DNA of 46,044 nucleotides, from assembly GCF_900187445.1 (NCBI RefSeq), contig NZ_FYEB01000025.1, positions 1 through 46,044 of the forward strand. The letters are read 5' to 3'. The position numbers were made by a program, and so were the translations under genes. The notes below the pieces were generated by a model. The model ran no database searches. It worked only from the letters and a program-made list of their open reading frames with translations, and was not told the origin of the DNA. The stretch's first letter is position 1; every line of letters starts with the position of its first letter. The stretch comes from Pseudomonas sp. Irchel s3b2 (GTDB lineage: Bacteria; Pseudomonadota; Gammaproteobacteria; Pseudomonadales; Pseudomonadaceae). Below, one piece after another: positions 1 to 7,746 of this stretch.

Positions 1-63
1 CAACTTGACCATGACACTGGCCGGTGCCTTTTTTTCAAACCGCGCTAGAACTTCTGCCCACAT
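1..63 (-). CDS. IS4-family transposase, N-terminal fragment (runs off window)
   Basis: Reading leftward from an ATG at 63-61, 21 codons are open to the window edge. They encode a peptide beginning MWAEVLARFEKKAPASVMV, which resembles the N-terminus of IS4-family transposases in Pseudomonas (a short 'ARFEKKAP..VM' helix before the DDE domain). An AGGGTG ribosome site lies about 8 bases before the ATG. Only the first residues are visible, so the catalytic DDE residues cannot be checked. The family call comes from memory of such proteins, not from a search. Confidence 0.5.
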   Translation of the reverse strand, partial: MWAEVLARFEKKAPASVMVKL

Positions 64-271
64 CGTTTTCGTCACCCTGACTGGAGTTTTGGGGGGATTC
101 TAAACGAAGACCTTGAAAGGGCTGGCTGTAAGAGCGGAACCAATAGCCGCCGTGACCACAGAAACGGATATGTACACCCTCAAAATCGCGAAGATGTGTG
201 CGGCTAGAACAGCGATTCGGCCAGTCAGAAACGCCGGTATAGACTGAGAGCTATCACGACGGGAGAGACGC
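64..271. other. Probable insertion-sequence end plus permease upstream region
   Basis: This stretch lies between the transposase start and the first plus-strand mini-ORF. It has no credible ORF of its own. If the left-edge gene is a transposase, the outer inverted repeat of the IS should lie here, but with only one end visible I cannot place it. A TATAGA hexamer near 239 followed by a GGGAGAG ribosome site at 261-267 could serve the downstream mini-ORF and permease. Confidence 0.35.
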
Positions 272-346
272 GTGAAATATAGAACAGTGTTGCTGCTCAG
301 TCTTACGCTTGCGTGGGCCCAAGTACCGGAAAAGGCACGCCCATGA
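272..346 (+). CDS. 24-codon signal-peptide-like mini-ORF coupled to permease gene
   Basis: A GTG at 272 follows a good ribosome site (GGGAGAG, 261-267) and opens 24 codons. The peptide has a positively charged start (MKYR), a hydrophobic stretch (VLLLSLTLAWA) and a short tail ending PEKARP. Its TGA (344-346) overlaps the ATG of the permease gene (343-345) as ATGA, the classic arrangement for translational coupling. It may be a short membrane or leader peptide, or the fused ends of a deleted secreted-protein gene; the sequence cannot separate these. Expression is unproven. Confidence 0.45.
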   Translation: MKYRTVLLLSLTLAWAQVPEKARP

Positions 347-1032
347 TCGGCGCCGAACTGCTGTCACCGCAAAGCCTCACAGTGGGGTGGCTGATTTACG
401 CGCCGGTACTGATCTGGGCTGTCTGTAGAGCACCCTGGGTCGAACTGTTCAGCGATAGCCGCCGTCAGCATCTGTTGTTCGGCACGGTGTTCGCGCTGTT
501 CATGCTTTGGCTCGTGCGACGGGACTTTGATACGGGCGTGTCCTATCACTTCATCGGCATGACGGCAGTGACGTTACTGCTGGATTGGCCGTTGGCGATT
601 GTCGGCGGGTTGGTCGCGCAAGTTGGATTGGTGCTGCTCGGACGGCAGGACATGGCGGCCATGGGGGTTAACGGCGCGTTGCTGATTCTGTTGCCGGTGC
701 TGATCACCGAGTGCTGCGCAATCCTGGTCGAGCGCGCGCAGCCGCGTAATCCCTTTGTGTACATCTTCTGTTCCGGTTTTTTTGCCGCTGCGTTATCGGC
801 CCTGTTGTGCCTGATTCTGGCGCTCACATTGCTGTGGTACGACGAACGCTTCGCCATGCCCTATTGGCTGATAGATTTTGTCGGTTACTTGTGGCTGCTG
901 ATTTTTCCGGAAGCGTTTATCAACGGCATGGTGGTCAGCGCATTGGTGGTGTTCTGCCCCGAATGGCTGGAGACGTTCAATCGCACGCGTTATCTTTCGG
1001 CGCCCTGGAAAGACGACGACCCCAAATCTTGA
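343..1032 (+). CDS. Energy-coupling-factor-type ABC transporter permease (CbiM-like)
   Basis: This is a 229-residue very hydrophobic protein with about seven predicted membrane spans. It contains a typical ECF substrate-binding-subunit pattern, including 'SYHFIGMTAVTLLLDWPLAIVGG' near residues 70-95 and 'NGALLILLPVLITE' near 110-125. Such proteins import metals or vitamins, usually Ni/Co in the CbiM-like branch; the substrate here is unknown, and no ATPase or T-component gene lies next to it. The ATG at 343 is preferred over the GTG at 313 because GGAAAAGG (328-335) sits 7 bases before it and because it overlaps the stop of the upstream mini-ORF. The family call is fairly firm. Confidence 0.75.
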   Translation: MIGAELLSPQSLTVGWLIYAPVLIWAVCRAPWVELFSDSRRQHLLFGTVFALFMLWLVRRDFDTGVSYHFIGMTAVTLLLDWPLAIVGGLVAQVGLVLLGRQDMAAMGVNGALLILLPVLITECCAILVERAQPRNPFVYIFCSGFFAAALSALLCLILALTLLWYDERFAMPYWLIDFVGYLWLLIFPEAFINGMVVSALVVFCPEWLETFNRTRYLSAPWKDDDPKS

Positions 1033-1095
1033 TTCATATCAAATCCAAAAAACGTTGCCGAATCCATGCTCTGGAAAACCTTCAGGAGCAATGGC

Positions 1096-1311
1096 ATGAG
1101 TGTGTATGAGTGGGCCCGGCAGGAGTTGCGTCAGAGTCTGGATGTGGCGCAAGAGGTGGGGTTCGATCCGGGGTTGAGCCTGCGCGCCTTGCTCAGTGCG
1201 GTGGTGCAGCAGAGCAAGGCGGTACGCAATATAGAAGACCTGGCCGATGAGTTGCGGTTTCTCGCCGAAAACCTCGACGAGGGCCAGGACTATGGCTTTA
1301 TGCGGCCCTGA
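1096..1311 (+). CDS. Conserved hypothetical protein, 71 aa
   Basis: A small acidic protein starting MSVYEWARQELRQ and ending GQDYGFMRP. The ATG at 1096 has an AGGAG ribosome site 7 bases upstream, which makes it a better start than the in-frame ATG at 1066. It is predicted to be almost wholly helical, with no signal peptide or membrane span. From memory, a protein of this type sits between yacG and the ECF permease in other Pseudomonas, so it looks like a conserved resident of the locus. I cannot assign a function. It converges on yacG with 9 bases between the stops. Confidence 0.75.
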   Translation: MSVYEWARQELRQSLDVAQEVGFDPGLSLRALLSAVVQQSKAVRNIEDLADELRFLAENLDEGQDYGFMRP

Positions 1312-1320
1312 GGGTCGGAA

Positions 1321-1521
1321 TCAATGACGCGGGTCGAAGTCGCCGCTGAACAATTCGTCCTCGGCATCGGGGGTCACCGGAATCTTGTGTTCTTCCGACG
1401 CCCAGGCGCCCAGGTCGATCAGTTTGCAACGGTCTGAACAGAATGGCCGGAACTTGTTCTCGGGGCTCCATTCGACAGGGGCGCCACAGGTTGGGCAATC
1501 GACGGTTGGGGTTTGGCTCAT
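1321..1521 (-). CDS. yacG: DNA gyrase inhibitor YacG (zinc-binding)
   Basis: This 66-residue protein has four zinc-ligand cysteines in the YacG spacing (C9-x2-C12 and C28-x3-C32) and ends in an acidic tail (DAEDELFSGDFD). The family binds the GyrB C-terminal domain and blocks gyrase from binding DNA. The ATG at 1521 overlaps the coaE stop (1518-1520) as ATGA, so it is probably translated by coupling at the end of the pilBCD-coaE-yacG run. Length and motif match the family, so the call is firm. Confidence 0.93.
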   Translation of the reverse strand: MSQTPTVDCPTCGAPVEWSPENKFRPFCSDRCKLIDLGAWASEEHKIPVTPDAEDELFSGDFDPRH

Positions 1522-2141
1522 GACTGGCCTCCACGCAAAGTAAGGTAAAAATGATGCAGGCGTTCGACCTCGCTGTGCAGCCAGGCGAGGTCGCGGTCGT
1601 TGACCACCACATCGTCGGCATGGCTCACGCGGTCCTGTCGGCTGGATTGGGCCTTGAGGATCGCCTGGACCTGCTGCTCGCTGGTCTGGTCACGCTGCAG
1701 GGTGCGTTCGATCTGTAACTGTTCCGGGGCATCGATCACCAGGACCCGTTGGGTCATGGCGTACTGCCCGGACTCGATCAGCAGCGGCGAAACCAGAATC
1801 GCATAAGACGATTGTGCCTTGGCCAGATGGTGGGCGATTTCTTCGGCGATCAGCGGATGTAGCAGCGCTTCGAGCCAGCGGCGTTCATCCGGCACTTCGA
1901 AGATCAGCTTGCGCAGCGCCGCGCGATTCAGTTGGCCGTCGGCTTGCAGCACGCCGGGGCCAAAGTGCTCGGCGATCTTCGCCAGTGCCGGGCGACCGGG
2001 TTCGACCACCCAGCGAGCCGCATGATCGGCATCGACCACATGCACGCCCAAGTCGATGAAGTGCTGGGCTGCCGCGCTTTTGCCGCTGCCGATGCCGCCG
2101 GTCAGGCCGAGAATCCAGGGTTTTTCCACAGGGGTATTCAT
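1518..2141 (-). CDS. coaE: Dephospho-CoA kinase
   Basis: This 207-residue kinase carries the P-loop GGIGSGKS at residues 15-22 right after the N-terminal strand (WILGLT), followed by the 'VDADHAARWVVEPG' acceptor segment near residues 35-50. It phosphorylates the 3'-OH of dephospho-CoA, the last step of CoA synthesis; panB, panC and panD for the same pathway lie at 15969-18202. The reading frame extends further upstream, but the ATG at 2141 begins the recognisable protein and overlaps the pilD TGA (2138-2140) as ATGA. Its length is normal for the family. Confidence 0.95.
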   Translation of the reverse strand: MNTPVEKPWILGLTGGIGSGKSAAAQHFIDLGVHVVDADHAARWVVEPGRPALAKIAEHFGPGVLQADGQLNRAALRKLIFEVPDERRWLEALLHPLIAEEIAHHLAKAQSSYAILVSPLLIESGQYAMTQRVLVIDAPEQLQIERTLQRDQTSEQQVQAILKAQSSRQDRVSHADDVVVNDRDLAWLHSEVERLHHFYLTLRGGQS

Positions 2142-3010
2142 TTCAAACCGACAAACTGCCAATAGAAGCCGGTTATTTGACCACCCCAGAGCAAGGCAAT
2201 CCAGCCGGCAATGGCCAGATAGGGGCCAAAGGGCAGCGGCGTCGAGGTTTTCGCGTCCCGCAGGCGCAGCAAAATCACCCCGATGATGGCGCCCAGCAGC
2301 GATGACAGCAGGATGGTCAGCGGCAGGATTTGCCAGCCACCCCAAGCGCCGAGCATCGCCAGCAGCTTGAAGTCACCGTAGCCGATGCCGTCCTTGCCGG
2401 TGATCAGTTTGAACAGCCAGAACACCGTCCACAGCGCCATGTAGCCGGCCACCGCGCCCCAAAACGCGTCATGCAGCGAGACGAAGAGCCCGAAACTGTT
2501 AACGATCAACCCCAGCCATATCAACGGCAGTACCAGCACGTCCGGCAACAGTTGGTGTTCGGCGTCGATCAGGCTCATTGCCAACAGGCCCCAGCTCAGG
2601 ACCAGTACCATGCAGGCCTGCCAGCCGAAACCGAAATGCCAGGCAACGAATGCCGACAGCACGCCACAGGCCAGTTCGGTCAGTGGGTAACGTTTGCTGA
2701 TCGGCGTCGCGCAGCTTGAGCATCGCCCACGTAAAAACAGATAACTGAGCACGGGAATGTTTTCCCACGCTCGAATCCGATGGCCACAGTGAGGGCACTC
2801 GGAGTGAGGCAGTATCAGGTTGTAAACCGGGCCGGGGGCTTCGGGTGGCAAATCCAGGACGTCATGGGCCTGCAAGCGCCATTCACGCTCAAGCATTTTC
2901 GGCAGGCGCCAGACCACCACGTTGAGAAAACTGCCGATCAGCAAGCCGATCACCCATGCAGTGATCACGAAGGTCAGCGGATTAAGACTCAGAAATTCGT
3001 TCAAGGACAT
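2138..3010 (-). CDS. pilD: Type IV prepilin peptidase / N-methyltransferase PilD
   Basis: A 290-residue inner-membrane aspartic protease that cuts the leader of type IV prepilins and pseudopilins and methylates the new N-terminus. The cytoplasmic zinc site is intact (C72-x2-C75, C97-x2-C100), and both catalytic aspartates are present: D149 in LIDAEHQLLPD and D213 in GYGDFKLL. About eight hydrophobic segments are visible. It sits directly downstream of pilC, with one base between their boundaries, and its substrate PilA is encoded divergently at 6159. Full length with all key residues. Confidence 0.97.
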   Translation of the reverse strand: MSLNEFLSLNPLTFVITAWVIGLLIGSFLNVVVWRLPKMLEREWRLQAHDVLDLPPEAPGPVYNLILPHSECPHCGHRIRAWENIPVLSYLFLRGRCSSCATPISKRYPLTELACGVLSAFVAWHFGFGWQACMVLVLSWGLLAMSLIDAEHQLLPDVLVLPLIWLGLIVNSFGLFVSLHDAFWGAVAGYMALWTVFWLFKLITGKDGIGYGDFKLLAMLGAWGGWQILPLTILLSSLLGAIIGVILLRLRDAKTSTPLPFGPYLAIAGWIALLWGGQITGFYWQFVGLK

Positions 3011-3011
3011 A

Positions 3012-4229
3012 TCAGATCGCTGAGCCGAGTTGGAAAATAGGCAGGTACATCGCCACCACCAGGCCGCCGACGATAACCCCCAGCACCACCATGATGAACG
3101 GTTCCATCAGACTGGTCAGGTTATCGACCATGTTATCCACTTCGTCCTCATAGAAGCTCGCGACCTTGTCGAGCATGTCGTCCAGCGCGCCGGACTCTTC
3201 GCCAATGGCCGTCATCTGGATGGCCATGGTCGGAAAGATACCGGAGGTGCGCATGGAAAAATTCAGCTGCATACCGGTTGAAACGTCCTGCTTGATGCGT
3301 AATACCGCTCGCTTGAACACGATATTGCCGGTCGCTCCCGCGACTGAATCCAGGGCTTCGACCAATGGCACCCCGGCGGCGAACGTCGTCGACAGCGTGC
3401 GGGCGAAACGGGCCACGGCGGACTTGTACATGAGCGCCCCAACCAACGGCAGTTTCAGCAGCCAGGTGTCCGTTCGGTCGCGAAAGCCCGGGGATTTTTT
3501 AAAGGCATGGCGAACGCCGAAGATCGCCGCACCCAGCACGCCGAGCACCATCCACCACCAGTCCTGCAAAAACTCCGACAAGCCAATGACCATCACGGTG
3601 AACGCCGGCAGCTCGGCGCCAAACCCCGAGAACACCGACTCGAACTGCGGCACAACCTTGACCAGCAAAATCCCGGTCACAATGATCGCGACGCACACCA
3701 CCGCCAACGGGTAGGTCATGGCTTTCTTGATCTTGGCCTTGAGGCTTTCGCTCTTTTCCTTGTAGGTCGCCACCCGTTCCAGCAGGGTATCCAGGGCTCC
3801 GGCCTGCTCGCCGGCGTCCACTAGGTTGCAGTACAACTCATCGAAATACTGGGGCTTTTTGCGCAGGGCGGCGGCGAAGCTGTTGCCGGCCGCGACTTCC
3901 TGTTTCACCTCGTCGACCAGCTTGCGCATGTTCGGGTTATCGAAGCCCTCGCCGATAATGTCGAACGATTGCAGCAGCGGTACGCCGGCTTTCATCATGG
4001 TCGCCATCTGCCGGGTAAACAGGGCAATGTCCAGAGCCTTGATGCGTTTGCCGGCACGGAAAATGGACGCGGTTTTTTTCCGCACCTTGCCCGGATTGAT
4101 GCCTTGCTTGCGTAACTGCGCCTTGATCAGCGCGGGATTCTGGCCGGTCAACTCGCCGGTCATTCTTGTGCCTTTTTTGTCTGTGCCTTCCCAGGCATAT
4201 ACGCTGATTTTCGCTGCTTTGACCGCCAT
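3012..4229 (-). CDS. pilC: Type IV pilus inner-membrane platform protein PilC
   Basis: A 405-residue platform protein of the type II secretion F/PilC family. It has two repeated cytoplasmic domains, each with the T2SSF pattern (LDIALFTRQMATMMKAGVPL near 65-85 and SAVARFARTLSTTFAAGVPL near 265-285), and three membrane segments near residues 170-195, 220-240 and 375-400. It couples the PilB motor to pilin insertion. The ATG lies 2 bases after the pilB stop, so the genes are co-translated. The length is typical and nothing is missing. Confidence 0.96.
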   Translation of the reverse strand: MAVKAAKISVYAWEGTDKKGTRMTGELTGQNPALIKAQLRKQGINPGKVRKKTASIFRAGKRIKALDIALFTRQMATMMKAGVPLLQSFDIIGEGFDNPNMRKLVDEVKQEVAAGNSFAAALRKKPQYFDELYCNLVDAGEQAGALDTLLERVATYKEKSESLKAKIKKAMTYPLAVVCVAIIVTGILLVKVVPQFESVFSGFGAELPAFTVMVIGLSEFLQDWWWMVLGVLGAAIFGVRHAFKKSPGFRDRTDTWLLKLPLVGALMYKSAVARFARTLSTTFAAGVPLVEALDSVAGATGNIVFKRAVLRIKQDVSTGMQLNFSMRTSGIFPTMAIQMTAIGEESGALDDMLDKVASFYEDEVDNMVDNLTSLMEPFIMVVLGVIVGGLVVAMYLPIFQLGSAI

Positions 4230-4231
4230 GT

Positions 4232-5932
<1,701 letters not shown>

Positions 5933-6005
5933 TGGAGTTCCGGAAGCAGGCATTGAATGACTTATAGCCTAGTCAAGCAGTGGAACCAAACCAGCCGGGG
6001 TGAGG

Positions 6006-6020
6006 TGACAAAAAGTGTCA
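6006..6020. promoter_or_regulatory. Candidate PilR binding site (TGACA-N5-TGTCA)
   Basis: A perfect inverted repeat TGACA-AAAAG-TGTCA in an A-rich setting. PilR sites described upstream of P. aeruginosa pilA carry (C/G)TGTC after a short spacer in AT-rich DNA, and the right half here reads AAAAGTGTC. Its centre lies about 108 bases before the transcription start predicted from the sigma-54 promoter at 6095-6110, a normal distance for an enhancer-binding protein. The assignment to PilR is inferred from position and half-site. Confidence 0.55.
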
Positions 6021-6094
6021 GATAGTGCGGATCCTGGGAGTAGGAAAGATCTTTGCCGCGATCTCGTGCCCCACAGGCAGGGGCGCGTGCGGTT

Positions 6095-6110
6095 TGGCAT
6101 GACCTGTGCT
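6095..6110 (+). promoter_or_regulatory. Sigma-54 promoter of pilA
   Basis: TGGCATGACCTGTGCT matches the -24/-12 consensus TGGCACG-N4-TTGCT at all but two positions and keeps the required GG-N10-GC spacing. Transcription would start near 6121, leaving a leader of roughly 38 bases before the pilA ATG at 6159. In P. aeruginosa pilA is driven by RpoN and PilR, so a sigma-54 promoter is expected here. Confidence 0.8.
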
Positions 6111-6158
6111 GTGCCTTGTTTAGATCATGAGATTTCGACTCATGCATGGAGCCTGTCT

Positions 6159-6587
6159 ATGAAAAATCAAAATGGTTTTACCCTGATCGAACTGCTGATC
6201 GTGGTGGCGATCATCGGGATTCTGGCGACGTTTGCGTTGCCGCAGTATTCGAAGTACCAAGCGCGGGCGAAGGTTACCGCTGCGGTTGCAGAAATTTCGG
6301 CATTGAAGGTGCCTTTCGAAGACATCATCAATCAAGGCACTAACCCCTCACTCGCTAATACCGGCGGTACTTTGACCACAGGTAATTGCACGGTTGCGGT
6401 AGCGGGTACTGCCGCTGACGGTGCGGGCACTATTGGCTGCACGATTCTCAACGCACCGGGGCCGGTGCTCGGCAAAACCATTACGCTTACGCGCTCACTT
6501 ACTGGCGGCTGGACTTGCGCCACGACAGTTGAGCAGGAATACGCGCCTAAAGGCTGCACCGGCGCTGCTGCTGCCGCTGCAGGCTGA
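6159..6587 (+). CDS. pilA: Major type IV pilin PilA (prepilin)
   Basis: The 142-residue prepilin begins MKNQNG, then FTLIELLIVVAIIGILATFALPQY: a short type IVa leader cut by PilD between G6 and F7, with Glu5 of the mature protein (E11) intact. It has four cysteines (C77, C94, C120, C133); the last pair encloses the C-terminal disulfide loop typical of pilins. An unusual short alanine-rich tail (GAAAAAAG) follows C133. The ATG at 6159 has GGAG (6148-6151) upstream; longer in-frame starts would bury the leader. It is divergent from pilB and followed by a strong terminator. The head-group is too variable to name a subtype. Confidence 0.93.
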   Translation: MKNQNGFTLIELLIVVAIIGILATFALPQYSKYQARAKVTAAVAEISALKVPFEDIINQGTNPSLANTGGTLTTGNCTVAVAGTAADGAGTIGCTILNAPGPVLGKTITLTRSLTGGWTCATTVEQEYAPKGCTGAAAAAAG

Positions 6588-6606
6588 TCCATTGTCATCC
6601 TGCCAA

Positions 6607-6641
6607 ATGCCCCCGCGTTTAAAGACGCGGGGCATTTTTTT
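6607..6641 (+). terminator. Rho-independent terminator of pilA
   Basis: The stem ATGCCCCGCG paired across TTTAAAG-type loop sequence (GCCCCCGCG / CGCGGGGC) is followed by seven T residues. It lies 20 bases after the pilA stop and is GC-rich in an otherwise ordinary region. Confidence 0.9.
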
Positions 6642-6905
6642 GTTCGCTGTTTTTGGGGCGATTCAGATAATCGAGAAACCCCCGACAATTCATGGCCTTA
6701 GGCCTGCGTTAAAACCCGCAAGTTGCATGTAGATAATTTCGTAGTCATGCAATTTGCATGATTTCGAAAATTGCATTTTTTGTTAAGTTATTGATTTATA
6801 GATATTTATTTTTTATCGAGCCATTGGCACAACGTTCGCACTCTCTCTGGTAACCCTGCTGACAAGACTCGAAGCAGACTTTCCAGAAATACAGGAGTTA
6901 CTCGT
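6642..6905. other. AT-rich gene-free region with TTGCAT repeats upstream of BON gene
   Basis: No credible gene is seen. Positions 6720-6780 contain several TTGCAT/ATGCAA words and a repeated TTGCATG...ATTTCG unit; 6775-6825 is strongly AT-rich (TTAAGTTATTGATTTATAGATATTTATT). The promoter of the BON-domain gene should lie here, but I cannot fix -35 and -10 boxes with confidence. CAGGAG at 6892-6897 is its ribosome site. Confidence 0.4.
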
Positions 6906-7262
6906 ATGAAGACGTTCGCTATTGCTGCCGCTACTGCTACCGCTCTGACCCTGACCATGGCCACCGCTGCATTTGCACAGACCACTCAAGCGACTCAGGC
7001 ACCCATGATGCTGGCCGCCGGTGAAGTCACTGAAGCGAAAGAGGATGTTTCCGATACCTGGATCACCACCAAAGTCAAAGCAGACCTGGTGACCGAAAAA
7101 GGCATCCCGGGCACCGATATCAAAGTCGAAACCAACAAAGGCGTTGTTTCCCTGTCTTCCATGACCGTTCTGACAGACGCTCAGAAAACAACCGCCGTGG
7201 CTATCGCCAAGAACATCAAAGGTGTCAAAGCGGTGTCCGCTGACGGCCTGAAATCCGAGTAA
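6906..7262 (+). CDS. Periplasmic BON-domain protein (OsmY-like)
   Basis: A 118-residue secreted protein with a clear Sec signal peptide (MKTFAIAA...AAFA, cleavage about A24/Q25) and a single BON domain at about 48-117 (TWITTKVKADLVTEKGIPGTDIKVET...GVVSLSSMT...A..IAKNIKGVKAV). BON proteins bind envelope surfaces or phospholipids, and OsmY is an osmotic or stress-induced chaperone of this type. A good ribosome site (CAGGAG) precedes the ATG. It is monocistronic, with a terminator just downstream. The domain is secure; the specific role is not. Confidence 0.88.
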   Translation: MKTFAIAAATATALTLTMATAAFAQTTQATQAPMMLAAGEVTEAKEDVSDTWITTKVKADLVTEKGIPGTDIKVETNKGVVSLSSMTVLTDAQKTTAVAIAKNIKGVKAVSADGLKSE

Positions 7263-7294
7263 AACAAGGCTTCTCGCCTCGACCGGGAGAAGAT

Positions 7295-7332
7295 GCGGTA
7301 GACGGGCCGAGTCATACGTCTGCCGCTTTTTT
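7295..7332 (+). terminator. Terminator of BON-domain gene
   Basis: GCGGTAGACG pairs with CGTCTGCCGC (ten pairs, one G-T wobble) across a 12-base loop and is followed directly by six T residues. It lies 33 bases after the stop codon. Confidence 0.85.
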
Positions 7333-7370
7333 CAGAGTTCACGCGCAAGGCCACAAGGATGTAGCCATTA

Positions 7371-7405
7371 CAGGCCCCGACATTTGTGTCGGGGCCTGTT
7401 CTATT
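7371..7405 (+). terminator. Perfect 12-bp hairpin, second terminator-like element
   Basis: CAGGCCCCGACA and TGTCGGGGCCTG form a perfect 12-bp stem with a TTTG loop (7371-7398), followed on the plus strand by TTCTATTT. It sits between the BON gene and the convergent DUF2845 gene and could end transcription from either side, although only the plus side has a T-rich tail. Confidence 0.6.
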
Positions 7406-7449
7406 TGCACTGCCGTAACCATAGATGTGGGAGCGAGCCGATTGTGGGC

Positions 7450-7746
7450 TCAGTTGCCGCGCTTGCTGGTGATTCGAACCAAGCGATTCCCTTCAAAGCG
7501 CAGGTACTGGTACATCCCGCTGTTAGGCCCGTAGGTCCATTCCTCGACCGCAAACTCTTCCCGCCGATTGGCGCTGCGCTTGTAGCCCAACAAGTCGCGG
7601 GCAACGGGCTCTCCGCATTTTTGCAGCACTTCGCCGGACCTGTCCCCCACGCTGATCAATTGACTGCCGCAGCGCAAGGTATCGGCCGCTGCTGCCTGGC
7701 CGGCAGCCAGCACCAGGGCCAGGCTCATAAGCCAGCGTGTGCCCAT
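7450..7746 (-). CDS. DUF2845-family secreted protein
   Basis: A 98-residue protein with a Sec signal peptide (MGTRWLMSLALVLAAGQAAAA, cleavage near residue 21) and a small mature domain containing C26 and C45 plus the conserved 'LISVGDRSGEVLQKCGEP' and 'VEEWTYGP' segments of DUF2845. Function is unknown; the family resembles small SmpA/OmlA-type envelope folds. The ATG at 7746 shares its A with the stop of the upstream DUF748 gene (TGATG), implying coupled translation. An in-frame GTG three bases earlier is less likely. Confidence 0.82.
   Translation of the reverse strand: MGTRWLMSLALVLAAGQAAAADTLRCGSQLISVGDRSGEVLQKCGEPVARDLLGYKRSANRREEFAVEEWTYGPNSGMYQYLRFEGNRLVRITSKRGN

Noticed and set aside
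7425..7450. A further REP element (GTGGGAGCGAGCCGATTGTGGGCTC)
   Set aside because: Only one degenerate arm is visible and the partner arm is missing, so it is not listed as a repeat.
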